Below are positions 8,262 through 17,200 of a stretch of DNA of 54,436 nucleotides, piece by piece. The stretch is taken from positions 1 to 54,436 of the forward strand of contig JACRBH010000233.1 of assembly GCA_016234535.1 (NCBI GenBank), read 5' to 3'. The stretch is from Chloroflexota bacterium. Lineage in GTDB: Bacteria; Chloroflexota; Anaerolineae; Anaerolineales; Villigracilaceae. Each line of letters starts with the position of its first letter. The stretch's first letter is position 1. The position numbers and the translations under genes are program-made. Below the pieces are notes generated by a model that ran no database searches, was not told the origin of the DNA, and saw only the letters and a list, made by a program, of their open reading frames with translations.

Positions 8262-8333
8262 AATACAATTTCATCTTCATTATTATCCTTTAATTCAAGG
8301 GAAAGTACAGATGCAATTAAGTAGAATTGTATT
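8262..8333. promoter_or_regulatory. Inverted repeat between the divergent DUF2917 and MocR genes
   Basis: AATACAATT (8262-8270) and AATTGTATT (8325-8333) form a perfect 9-bp inverted repeat, 54 bases apart. The right arm overlaps the -35 element of the MocR gene promoter. MocR regulators usually bind paired half-sites next to their own promoter, so this is a plausible operator. Confidence 0.4.
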
Positions 8334-8354
8334 CATAACAGTTTTGGTTATAAT
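8327..8354 (+). promoter_or_regulatory. Sigma-70-type promoter for the MocR gene
   Basis: TTGTAT (8327-8332) and TATAAT (8349-8354) are separated by 16 bases. The predicted transcript would begin near 8361, about 33 bases before the ATG at 8394. Confidence 0.55.
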
Positions 8355-8393
8355 ACACTGTACTGGTTGAATATTAGCCATTCTGTATACATT

Positions 8394-9863
8394 ATGAACA
8401 AACAAAAATCTGCAAGCAGCATTCCAGGTAAAAAGGAAGCGTACCGTTACGAAAAGCTGGCGCACCAACTCACCCAGTTGATCCAGCAGGGCACCTATCG
8501 TCCGGGGGAACGCATTCCATCGGTCAGGCAGATGAGCAAACAACAGGCTGTCAGTATCAGTTCTGTGATGCAGGCCTATCTCATCCTTGAAAATGAGGGA
8601 TTGATTGAAGCGCGCCCCCAATCCGGATATTTCGTCCGTGCATTCTCAGATGTAAAACTGCCGGAACTGGAAATCTCCGCTCCCAGTCTTGATCCCAGCC
8701 ACGTCAACTTGCATGATCTGGTTATGATGATCATGAACGATTCAGCCAACCCGCGTCTGGCCCAACTCGGCGCCGCCATGCCAAACCTCGAACTGCTTCC
8801 CACCGAACGCATGAACCGCATCATGTCCAGGCTCGCGCGTAAAGCTGATAAAGGAACACATCAATACCATTTCACGCCAGGATTGGAAGAATTGCGCGTG
8901 CAAATCGCACAACGGACTGTGAGCAGCGGCTGCCAGCTTTCTCCCAATGATATCGTGATCACCTCCGGAGGCACCGAGGCGATTAACCTGTGCCTGCATG
9001 CCGTCTGCAAGCCCGGCGATATTGTCGCGATCGAATCCCCGATGTATTTCGGGACACTCCAGATCATCGAAGTGCATGGATTGCGAGCACTGGAAATTCC
9101 CACCAATCCACGTGACGGCATCAGCCTTGAAGCCCTGCAATTTGCAGTTGAACATAATCCAATCAAGGCGGTCCTGACCATTTCAAACTTCAGCAACCCT
9201 ACAGGCAGCTGCATCCCCGATGAGAAGAAGAAGGAACTGGTGGAACTACTTGCCCGTTATGATATTCCTCTGATCGACAACGATGTCTCTGGTGAGATCT
9301 TCTTTACTGAAAAACGTCCGCTGGTCACCAAGGCCTTTGATCAAAAGGGATTGGTCATGCTGTGTTCCTCGTTCTCCAAGGATATCAGTCCGTCCTTACG
9401 AGTAGGGTGGGTCGCTCCCGGAAGATACAAGACTGAGATTGAATGGCTAAAATTTACGCTGAGCGCAGCAACGGCCACACTCCCTCAAATGGCAATCGCT
9501 GAGTTTCTGGAAAGCGGTGGCTATGACCATCACCTCAGGCGCCTGCGTCGCGAGTATGCCGGCAATGTTACACAGCTTTATGATGCGGTCACACGGACTT
9601 TCCCGTCTGGCACACGGGTTACGCGCCCCTCCGGTGGATATGTGCTCTGGGTCCAACTACCTGAGAATGTGGATTCGCTGGAACTCTATTCGCTTGCGCT
9701 GCAGGGCGGGATCACACTGACACCCGGCTATCTTTTTTCCCCGACCAATCAGTTTTATAATTTTATCCGCTTGAACGCAGCTTCCTGGTCATACCCCATT
9801 ATGGGCGCAATGGATAAGTTGGGCGACATGATCGTTGAACTGGCTGGGCTGGGCAGAACGTAG
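8394..9863 (+). CDS. MocR/GntR-type regulator with aminotransferase-like domain
   Basis: A 489-residue MocR protein. Residues about 15-80 form a GntR winged helix, with the typical PGERIPSVRQMSKQQAVSIS stretch. A class I/II aminotransferase fold follows, with the PLP-binding lysine K329 in SSFSKDISPSLRVGW and an SNFSNPTG motif earlier. MocR proteins use bound PLP as a sensor for vitamin B6, GABA, taurine and similar compounds; some members are true aminotransferases. ATG 8394 is chosen because it follows the promoter at 8327-8354. It is divergent from the DUF2917 gene. The effector cannot be told from sequence. Confidence 0.87.
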   Translation: MNKQKSASSIPGKKEAYRYEKLAHQLTQLIQQGTYRPGERIPSVRQMSKQQAVSISSVMQAYLILENEGLIEARPQSGYFVRAFSDVKLPELEISAPSLDPSHVNLHDLVMMIMNDSANPRLAQLGAAMPNLELLPTERMNRIMSRLARKADKGTHQYHFTPGLEELRVQIAQRTVSSGCQLSPNDIVITSGGTEAINLCLHAVCKPGDIVAIESPMYFGTLQIIEVHGLRALEIPTNPRDGISLEALQFAVEHNPIKAVLTISNFSNPTGSCIPDEKKKELVELLARYDIPLIDNDVSGEIFFTEKRPLVTKAFDQKGLVMLCSSFSKDISPSLRVGWVAPGRYKTEIEWLKFTLSAATATLPQMAIAEFLESGGYDHHLRRLRREYAGNVTQLYDAVTRTFPSGTRVTRPSGGYVLWVQLPENVDSLELYSLALQGGITLTPGYLFSPTNQFYNFIRLNAASWSYPIMGAMDKLGDMIVELAGLGRT

Positions 9864-10036
9864 CCCCTCCTGTCTTTGCAGATGTGCGCAAAATAAACAA
9901 AAAAACATAATGTCCCCATCGTGCCCAAGGCAAGGTGGACAGGCCAAACATAAAAATACTCCGACTAAACCATTTGCAATTTCCTATATTCGTTAGCGAC
10001 ACCTCAGTGATACCCCCATCCACAATTCCATATCAT

Positions 10037-10073
10037 ATCGGCTGACAGAACTTCCTGTCAGCCGATTTTTTTA
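10037..10073 (+). terminator. Canonical intrinsic terminator in the flp leader
   Basis: ATCGGCTGACAG (10037-10048) and CTGTCAGCCGAT (10055-10066) form a perfect 12-bp stem with a 6-base loop, followed at once by a run of T to 10072. The Shine-Dalgarno AAAAGGAG of the pilin gene begins 5 bases later and the ATG is at 10091. The 9864-10036 stretch upstream holds no gene that I can see. Placement this close to the RBS suggests conditional termination. Confidence 0.75.
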
Positions 10074-10090
10074 TTCAAAAGGAGATCCAA

Positions 10091-10270
10091 ATGTTGAAAC
10101 TATTCAAACGATTTATGTGCGAAGAAGATGGTCAGGACTTTGCAGAATACGCATTGATCCTGGGCGCCATCGGTGTGGTTGCTATCGCCGTGATCGCCCG
10201 CTATCGCAATGAATTGATCGCCGCCTTCGAGGCAGGTATCGAAGCCCTGCGCATGGCGCGAGGCGGATAA
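10091..10270 (+). CDS. flp: Flp-type IVb pilin
   Basis: A 59-residue prepilin. A short charged leader ends in Gly14, followed by QDFAEYALILG with Glu at mature position 5 and Tyr at 6, the hallmark of Flp pilins cut by an A24 prepilin peptidase. A single hydrophobic helix (GAIGVVAIAVIA) follows. ATG 10091 is preceded by AAAAGGAG. It is the first gene of a run with three TadE-like genes, each joined by abutting or overlapping ATGA. Candidate processing enzymes are encoded at 28203 and 31193. Confidence 0.88.
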   Translation: MLKLFKRFMCEEDGQDFAEYALILGAIGVVAIAVIARYRNELIAAFEAGIEALRMARGG

Positions 10271-10663
10271 ATGATTCGCCGCAAGGAAAAGGGACAGACG
10301 ATGGCTGAGTTCGCGCTGATTATGCCAGTCCTGATTCTGCTCTTGTTCGGCATGACCTTCGCCGCGTTCTATGCCTTTCGTTCCGCCTCTACGGATTGGG
10401 GCGTGTTCATTACAGGAGTCGCCACTGGATCATATAACACTCCTGCAACAGAGCATGCCAGAGACAATGTCTTGTGGCCGGATCTGGCAGACCGCATTAA
10501 CGCAAGTCAGAATGGTGCGCGTCAGGTGAGTTCGTTGATCACCGTGGAGGATTCGCGCGATTGGATATTCGGCATCCGCCTGATCGAAGCGCAGCGCGCA
10601 GCCACCTATTTTCGTTTGTGGCGTTTCTATCCCGGTCCCCCTCCTGCGGGAGGCATCGAATGA
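10271..10663 (+). CDS. TadE-like pseudopilin
   Basis: A 130-residue protein beginning RRKEKG then QTMAEFALIMPV, so the prepilin-peptidase site and Glu at mature position 5 are kept. One N-terminal membrane helix (ALIMPVLILLLFGMTFAAFYA) is followed by a polar extracytoplasmic domain. TadE and TadF are minor pseudopilins needed for Flp pilus assembly. It starts immediately after the flp stop codon and overlaps the next gene by 4 bases. Confidence 0.8.
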   Translation: MIRRKEKGQTMAEFALIMPVLILLLFGMTFAAFYAFRSASTDWGVFITGVATGSYNTPATEHARDNVLWPDLADRINASQNGARQVSSLITVEDSRDWIFGIRLIEAQRAATYFRLWRFYPGPPPAGGIE

Positions 10664-11091
10664 AAACCGTTCCTCATCGTCGAGGGGAACGCGGCCAGGC
10701 ATTGGCAGAGACTGCCCTGTTTGCAATATTGGCTGTGCTAATGGCCTTTGGCTTGCTGGCTTGGATACCAACGCATCGCGCGCGTTCTGCTACAACCGCC
10801 GCCGCATATGCCTGTACTCAGTTCCTCTCCCAATCCCCTGATCCAGCCAGGGCGAAACGCAACGCAGTGAATGTGGCATGGAGAACACTGAACGCCGACT
10901 GGTCCGCAACAGGAGGTGTGCAATATCGAGTGCAGGTCTCACCGCCCAGCGGTCCCGGTCTACCTGGTCGCTGTCTGGTTTCCTTTCAAGCGCCGACCTT
11001 GTTCAATGGATTGCTTGGACTGAGTGCCGGCGGCTGGAATAGCGAGTGGTTCATCTCGCGTTCCGAAAACTGGAAGGCCAGGTGGCAATGA
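10660..11091 (+). CDS. TadE/TadF-like pseudopilin
   Basis: A 143-residue protein that starts at an ATGA overlap with the previous gene, after GGGAGG. The leader ends ERG, followed by QALAETALFAIL with Glu at mature position 5, so it should be processed like a prepilin. A single membrane helix is followed by an extracytoplasmic domain with two Cys residues (the CTQF and RCLVSF stretches) that could form a disulfide. It probably acts as a minor component of the Flp pilus with its neighbours. Confidence 0.72.
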   Translation: MKTVPHRRGERGQALAETALFAILAVLMAFGLLAWIPTHRARSATTAAAYACTQFLSQSPDPARAKRNAVNVAWRTLNADWSATGGVQYRVQVSPPSGPGLPGRCLVSFQAPTLFNGLLGLSAGGWNSEWFISRSENWKARWQ

Positions 11092-11504
11092 AACATAAAC
11101 GAAATGAACGCGGTCAGTCCATTCTGTTGTTTGCGATCCTGATGCCCTTGATGTCTTTGTTCCTGCTGGGCATTCTGGATTACATGGTGACCAATGCGTG
11201 CGTGATGGAGACCGTGGCCGCAGCAGATCTTGCCGCACATGCTGGAGCGCAGGAGATCACCGTCTTACCAGATGGCACGATCACTGCAACCACAGCAGGT
11301 AATGGCATTGCTGCCATGTATTTCAATGCCCAACGACCCGGATCTGCACAACTCATCTCGGTATCCTGCGGCAGGCATCAGGAACGACCGGCCTGTTTTT
11401 TAACAGCCCAAACCCGCTCCGCAGGATATTTACTGCCTGCCCGTTGGGTGACTGTGCGTGCCATTGGCTATCTGGCACATGGCGTCACGCGGGGAGATCA
11501 ATGA
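11088..11504 (+). CDS. TadE/TadG-like protein
   Basis: A 138-residue protein that starts at an ATGA overlap. It has a KRNERGQS leader motif and a membrane helix (LLFAILMPLMSLFLLGIL), but Leu replaces the Glu usual at mature position 5. That makes cleavage less certain and is more typical of TadG-like proteins. The extracytoplasmic part has four Cys residues. The position in the run flp-tadE-tadE-like supports a role in the pilus. Its stop is followed by a T8 run (11504-11512). Confidence 0.65.
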   Translation: MKHKRNERGQSILLFAILMPLMSLFLLGILDYMVTNACVMETVAAADLAAHAGAQEITVLPDGTITATTAGNGIAAMYFNAQRPGSAQLISVSCGRHQERPACFLTAQTRSAGYLLPARWVTVRAIGYLAHGVTRGDQ

Positions 11505-11522
11505 TTTTTTTTGGAGAAAAAA

Positions 11523-12551
11523 ATGAAGTCACTTTTGAAAATGATACTGGATGGATTGACTTATAAAGATCTGGCCGGGCACAGACAGCCCCGCGCCTAT
11601 ACAGTGGTTACTGGACTGCTCCTGCTTCTGCTTTTGGTCACGGGAGGCATGACCATGTTCAATCGCCATTTGATGATGAGCATGGTGCGCGCCACACCAG
11701 AAGCCATTGTTCTATCCACACAGGCACCCACGGATCGGGTTCCTGAAGCAACCCAAACCAGTCAACCTTTCATACAACAAACGGGTGAAATATCCATCCA
11801 CTGTCCAACTGATTCAGCCGACTGGTCGCTCACGCCAACTTTCGTCAGCGAAAATTATCAAGTAATCCAACCCGCCTGTGTCTATCAGGGATTGGAAAAA
11901 ACAATAGCCTGGGCACTTGCAATTAGAGAAGGATACAGCCGCACTGAGGCTACCGAGCAACTTGGCTTTACTGAAATGCCGATGAGACAAAAAGATCGTG
12001 TGACCATCCCCACCGATCAAGGACTGGACTCTGTTCCAGTCAGTTTCATTCCACCCGATCCCGATTTCACTGAATGGCGGTTGAACTCGCAAGGTAAGGC
12101 TGCCGTCACTTACGCATTGCGCGGCTGCTTCCGAACCACCACTGTTGTTGGAAACCGCATAGAAGTTTGGGACGGTGATTATTCGGTGATCTGCCTTGTG
12201 GTGGAAGACGCTGAAAACACACATATCGTTTATGCACTGAATGATCATATCTATACTTCCACTGCCACGCCCACACGTTCTTTTTTACTCTTCGGATATG
12301 GCTCTGATAAAACATGGGTGTGGCTCGGAACACAGGAGTCGCCCAAGCGTGAGATCAAAAACCCGCGGGCTGATGCCAATGAACGCGAGGTGGTTGCATT
12401 TCTGTACGACTCCTCGCCCTGGGATGCAAAATGGCTGGCCAGCTATCAACACCTAATGATGCGGACATTGCCAGAGAACTGGCAGAACATGACCGATGAA
12501 AGTGAGAAGCAAGCCATCCTGAATGGGTTGGTAAATGGAGAAAATCCATGA
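11523..12551 (+). CDS. Membrane-anchored extracytoplasmic protein of unknown function
   Basis: A protein of 342 residues. ATG 11523 follows TTTGGAG with a 7-base spacer. A single membrane helix (GLLLLLLLVTGGMTMF, about residues 30-48) is followed by a large outside domain with a TQAPTDRVPEATQTSQ linker. The outside domain has several Cys residues and ends in a helical segment. No family is recognised. It is in the pilus run, 18 bases after the TadG-like gene, and overlaps the next gene by ATGA. A surface or pilus-assembly role is inferred from neighbours only. Confidence 0.6.
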   Translation: MKSLLKMILDGLTYKDLAGHRQPRAYTVVTGLLLLLLLVTGGMTMFNRHLMMSMVRATPEAIVLSTQAPTDRVPEATQTSQPFIQQTGEISIHCPTDSADWSLTPTFVSENYQVIQPACVYQGLEKTIAWALAIREGYSRTEATEQLGFTEMPMRQKDRVTIPTDQGLDSVPVSFIPPDPDFTEWRLNSQGKAAVTYALRGCFRTTTVVGNRIEVWDGDYSVICLVVEDAENTHIVYALNDHIYTSTATPTRSFLLFGYGSDKTWVWLGTQESPKREIKNPRADANEREVVAFLYDSSPWDAKWLASYQHLMMRTLPENWQNMTDESEKQAILNGLVNGENP

Positions 12552-13759
12552 AGCGTAATTTCCTGATCATTCTGCTGGGATTAATGCCATTCCTTCTGCA
12601 GCCATATAAAGTCCAGGCGCAATCCACACCGCCCACCTGCAGTTTTCAACCAGACGGAAGCATCATTTGCACGATCGGCGGTAACGATGATGACGGCGGC
12701 AGTGATGATGGCAATGGGAATGGGAATGGAGAGGCGTGTGTGCCGGGCGAGCACATGGTGTACGTGGTCACTGCATTCGACTCCACAGCCGGGACCTGCA
12801 GCGCCTATCCAGCCTGGGTCGATAACTGTACGGGGCAGATCGTTGAGTCAGGCGGGGATGTGGTGGAGGATCTGCCGTGCAGTCCACAGGCTCCCGAACC
12901 GCAGAATCCGTGTGACATCTTCAGCGTCAGCGCGGGAGGTATCACATGTGAAAATACCGAATGGGACTTGAGCGCCAGGGTCACGTTCCCCGAGATCTTT
13001 CTGGATGTGCGGCCCTATCCGGCGACTCTCGTGCGCTGGCCGACTGCGATTCGCAATGGAGGTCAACCAGAGTCTAGCGGTTCAGGCGGTGTGAATTACA
13101 TTCCCTATGGCGGTGGTTCGCCAAACAATCCACAGGAAGGCGACTGGCAAGACTTACGTTTAATCCTTACTCTGCGACCAGCCGGCCCGATGTTCGTTAC
13201 GCTGCCATATATCGGGGACATGTTGCTGTCCGCTCAGGGCGCAACGGGCAGCCCGCAATTCATCCAGTGGGAAGTTCCCTCCCACCCTGAAGTTGGTGGC
13301 GGGCCATTGGCTGGAAGCATTGGCGGTCTTGAAGAATTGCCTGCCGATATGCCCCTGTTCGTTGGGCGCGGACGCGCACCGTATAAACTGTTTTGGGAGG
13401 TACGGTATTCGGAATACAGGGCCATCGAAGATTGTGTCCCGGGACCCAATTCGAACGGAATCTACAACTGCGGCGGCGCGACCGGGCATCGCGAAGTTGT
13501 GGATTATGAATGGCGGGGAAATGTTAGCAGCGGTGAGATCCCGCCCGCTGCCGTGCAGGATCTGCCACCGGCTTTGATGGCAGACATTAATAATGACGGC
13601 ACGCCGGATGCTTTTTGGGACAACAACCTGACCCTGAGACGCATGGATAACGGAGACCGCGTGGGCAGCCCGCAGTATGGGCGTTCCTGGAATTGGAGCG
13701 GGATCATTTACTGGGCTGTGCGTGAAGGACAGGGCCAGATCGGATGGCCGGGGGAATAG
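12548..13759 (+). CDS. Secreted protein of unknown function, last of the pilus operon
   Basis: A 403-residue exported protein. The signal peptide MKRNFLIILLGLMPFLL ends near VQAQS. A Gly/Asp/Asn-rich linker (residues 40-58) follows, then a Cys-containing beta-rich domain. The region near residue 345 contains ADINNDGTPDAFWDNN, which looks like a single calcium-binding dockerin or FG-GAP type loop. Translation is coupled to the previous gene by ATGA. A perfect terminator follows 21 bases after the stop. It is probably a surface or pilus-tip component, but no family is recognised. Confidence 0.6.
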   Translation: MKRNFLIILLGLMPFLLQPYKVQAQSTPPTCSFQPDGSIICTIGGNDDDGGSDDGNGNGNGEACVPGEHMVYVVTAFDSTAGTCSAYPAWVDNCTGQIVESGGDVVEDLPCSPQAPEPQNPCDIFSVSAGGITCENTEWDLSARVTFPEIFLDVRPYPATLVRWPTAIRNGGQPESSGSGGVNYIPYGGGSPNNPQEGDWQDLRLILTLRPAGPMFVTLPYIGDMLLSAQGATGSPQFIQWEVPSHPEVGGGPLAGSIGGLEELPADMPLFVGRGRAPYKLFWEVRYSEYRAIEDCVPGPNSNGIYNCGGATGHREVVDYEWRGNVSSGEIPPAAVQDLPPALMADINNDGTPDAFWDNNLTLRRMDNGDRVGSPQYGRSWNWSGIIYWAVREGQGQIGWPGE

Positions 13760-13780
13760 GTTCAAACAAACTTTCGAAAT

Positions 13781-13817
13781 ATAAAGCGGCTCGCTTGATT
13801 TCAGCCAGCCGCTTTAT
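13781..13817 (+). terminator. Terminator of the pilus operon
   Basis: ATAAAGCGGCT (13781-13791) and AGCCGCTTTAT (13807-13817) form a perfect 11-bp stem with a 15-base loop, ending in TTTATTGTAAT. It lies 22 bases after the last gene of the flp run. Confidence 0.75.
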
Positions 13818-14245
13818 TGTAATAAACACAGCTTTTGATTCCTCGGCTAGAGTCCAATATTATTGGGTAAGCTAATAAACGCAAAATCAGTTAGTCATCT
13901 AAACCAGTCGAGTAATGATTATCAATCCGATCTACCTAAAAGACGCGCCTTTCTCTTCCAAAATTTTGCGCCATTTTATTCATCTCGTGATGTTTTCACA
14001 GATCTGAAAATGTCGAAACGTTGAAGAGAGTATTTCCAATCTGGACAAACTATATGACACTTTAGCTTTGGGCTAACATATGACATTTTACTCATGACAT
14101 AGTGATTGAAAGGTAATACAATATAAAAATCAGGTAGGTATATAAGAATATTTTCCATTTGGTCAAAAATTAAATAAAAGAGTGGTTGTACCAATGAATA
14201 TAAGGAAGTATGGATTATTTGGACGTACGCATTGCATCACCGTGT
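13818..14245. other. Gene-free A/T-rich intergenic stretch
   Basis: About 430 bases without a convincing gene. The base composition is much more A/T-rich than in the neighbouring genes. Three copies of ATGACA (14055, 14084 and 14095 regions) lie within 50 bases and could be regulator sites for the large surface-protein gene downstream. No clear -35/-10 pair stands out. Confidence 0.3.
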
Positions 14246-14275
14246 AGCTGCTTATACGTATTAGCGGCTTTTTAT
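14246..14275 (+). promoter_or_regulatory. Leader hairpin with T-run upstream of the surface-protein RBS
   Basis: AGCTGCT (14246-14252) pairs with AGCGGCT (14263-14269) with one G-U pair, followed by TTTTTAT. The Shine-Dalgarno AAAAAGGAG starts within 3 bases and the ATG is at 14291. The layout is the same as in front of the flp and lamin-tail genes. Confidence 0.5.
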
Positions 14276-14290
14276 AAAAAGGAGACCAAA

Positions 14291-17200
14291 ATGAAACCCT
14301 TGACCAATGTTCTTCAGAAGATAATCCGGTTTTTTCTCACCTCCATATTGCTAATTGGCATTCTTATAACACGACCAGCATATGCGGCCACCATACAAAT
14401 TCCTCCTGGCAACGTTGCCGATTTGATTGCAGCCATAAATACCGCGAACGATGAGTCTGCAAATCCTGGACCAGACATTATCTCATTAGCACCTAATAGC
14501 ATATATACATTGACCACACTTTATGATTGGTATGGAGGGTTGCCTTCCATAACCAGTCAGATAACAATAAATGGAAATGGATCAACGATCCAAAGAGATT
14601 CAACAACCACGCCATTTCGAATTTTTCTAGTTGACGGTACTGGAGACTTAACAATCAATGGATTGACAATTAGCAATGGGGGCAGAGCAGACGGTGGTGG
14701 TATTTACAATCAGTTTGGAAAGTTACAAGTCAATGATAGTATTTTTTCAAACAACGATGCACCTGAGTACGGAAGTGCCATCAACAATGTAGTCGGCATC
14801 GTTACAATTACCAATTCTACATTTTTTGGTAACACTGGAAATTACAGCGTTACAAGCAGAGATGGAGGACAAGTAGATATCAGTAATTCAAATTTTTCGA
14901 ACAACCCAGGAGGCGATGTTTATAGTGCTGGCAGTACGATAAACATCAGTAACAGCACGTTTTCCGGAGGAAATATTACTAGCGCACTTTTCAACCGGGG
15001 AACTATGACTGTCGCCGACAGCTCAATTTCTGGATATACATCAACTAGTTTATATGGTGGTGGGATTCACAATCAAGGCATACTTAGTGTAATAAGGACA
15101 ACGATTAATAATAATAATTCGGATCGCCCAGATGGAATTGATGCGGGTGGTGGTATTTTCAATAGCGACGGAAGGCTAACAATTTCCGACAGTATCATTA
15201 CAAACAACATCTCGGGACGTCTAGGCGGTGGTGTATTTAGCCAGGGATTCAGCGCTGAAGTAAATATTTCAAATAGCGTTATTTCCAACAACTCTGCCAG
15301 CTCGGGAGGAGGCGGCATTTTCTATGGAGGTGGCAATTGGGAATTAAGTATCGTAAATACTGAAATTTCCAATAACAGCGTCATTTCCGGGGTAGGGGGT
15401 GGAATACTAGCAGCCGGAATAGTATCCATTACAGGAAGTACTATATCTGGTAATACCGCATCGAATACTGGTGGCGCGTTTTTCTTTGAAAACATTAATT
15501 CAATCAATGCAAACAACAATTGTATTGTAGGGAATTCTTCCGTTAGTGCGTTTAATACATCTTCATCATCAATAAACGCTACAAACAATTGGTGGGGTGC
15601 AAGTAATGGACCTTCAGGAGTCGCATCTGGTACAGGCGATTCAGTCAGTAGCAATGTAGACTATGCCCCTTACTTAACCAATGCGCCTACAGGATGTTCC
15701 ACACTCCCCACTGCTACCCCGACAAATACTCCACCCCCCCTTCCAACTGACACACCAACACCTAGCAATGCAATTGTCTATGACGCATTTGCTGATTTCT
15801 CACCTATATTAAACCCGCCACCTGGAAGCACATGGATGTATGGCTATACATGGACACTTGGTGGGGCCTTCGATTTATATAGGGCACTAAGAAACGACAT
15901 CGATCGGCCATTATCCGTTCTTTGGACAAGACCAGAAAATTTTATAACACCAAATGTAAACAAGAATATTTCAGGAGTAGACATTATCAACGTAGATGGA
16001 TGTATTTTACATCCGCCGACAGTATACCTAAATCTCCATCCTGGTCAGAATAATGAATTCAGTGTGCTTCGATGGACTGCGCCGGAAAATGGCACATATG
16101 TGATAGATTCAGCTTTTAAAAGTCTTCGATTTTGTTCGCAGCCTACGACGACCGATGGTCATATCCTTTACAACTCCACCCCGATCTTTAATGTTTTTAT
16201 CAATGAATATATGTCTGTAGGGGATCATGCTTTCTCGACAACCCTGGATCTCAATACAGGTGACACGATTGACTTTGTTGTTGGCGTTGGGCAAAACGGA
16301 AACTATGGAGCCGATAGCACAGGCGTCAGAGCAACAATCACAAAAATCTCGGGTGGGTCTGCCACCCCAACGCCCACGCCTACTTCGTCACCAATTCCAC
16401 CACCGACAGCCAGCGCAGGTGGACCCTATTACGGCACTGAAGGTTCTGCAATTGCATTGAGCGGTGCAAGTGCTTCAACTCCAAACATCAACTGGAGTGT
16501 GGATTCACTGTTGTGCAGTTTCTCGAATGTGACCGCCCTTAATCCCAACCTGACATGCAGTGATAATGGCAATTACACCGTCACACTCACGGTTAATGAT
16601 GGCGTCAATCCGCCAGTCAGTAACAACGCGGTTGTCACGGTTAATAATGTTGCACCACTCGCCAGCCTTGGTAATAGCGGACCAATTAACGAGGGTGACT
16701 CTGTAACCGTCTCCTTCAGCGGCCAATCCGATCCTTCAAATGTCGATACGCTGGCTGGTTTCCACTACGCCTTCGACTGCAGTGGTGGTTCATTATCAGC
16801 AGCGACTTATGAAGGAAGTCAGGCCAGTGACTCAACAAGTTGTACCTTTGCCGACAATGGCAATTACGTTGTCAGTGGCAAAATCATTGATAAGGATGGC
16901 GGTAGTAATGAGTACACCACAACTGTCACCGTTAATAATGTCGCCCCTACCTTGAGTGCAATCACAATTGGACAAGCATTGATCCCAGTGAATACCCCCA
17001 TCAGCGCCAGTGCATTCTTCACAGATCCCGGCACACTTGATACGCATATGACTGTTTGGAATTGGGACGATACGACCACTTCAAGTGGAAGTATCTCTTC
17101 TGCAAGTGGTAGTGGAACGGCCAGCGCGAGTCACAGCTATAGCCTGCCAGGTGTATATCTTGTCAAGCTAACAGTGACAGACAAGGATGGCGCTCCTTCT

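Noticed and set aside
9864..10036. Possible cyclic-di-GMP riboswitch upstream of the flp terminator
   Set aside because: A GGCCAAAC stretch caught attention, but the conserved GEMM-I core and paired stems are not present.
13976..14194. 72-codon frame on the - strand in the A/T-rich gap
   Set aside because: No RBS, no recognisable domain, and composition explained by the A/T-rich intergenic DNA.
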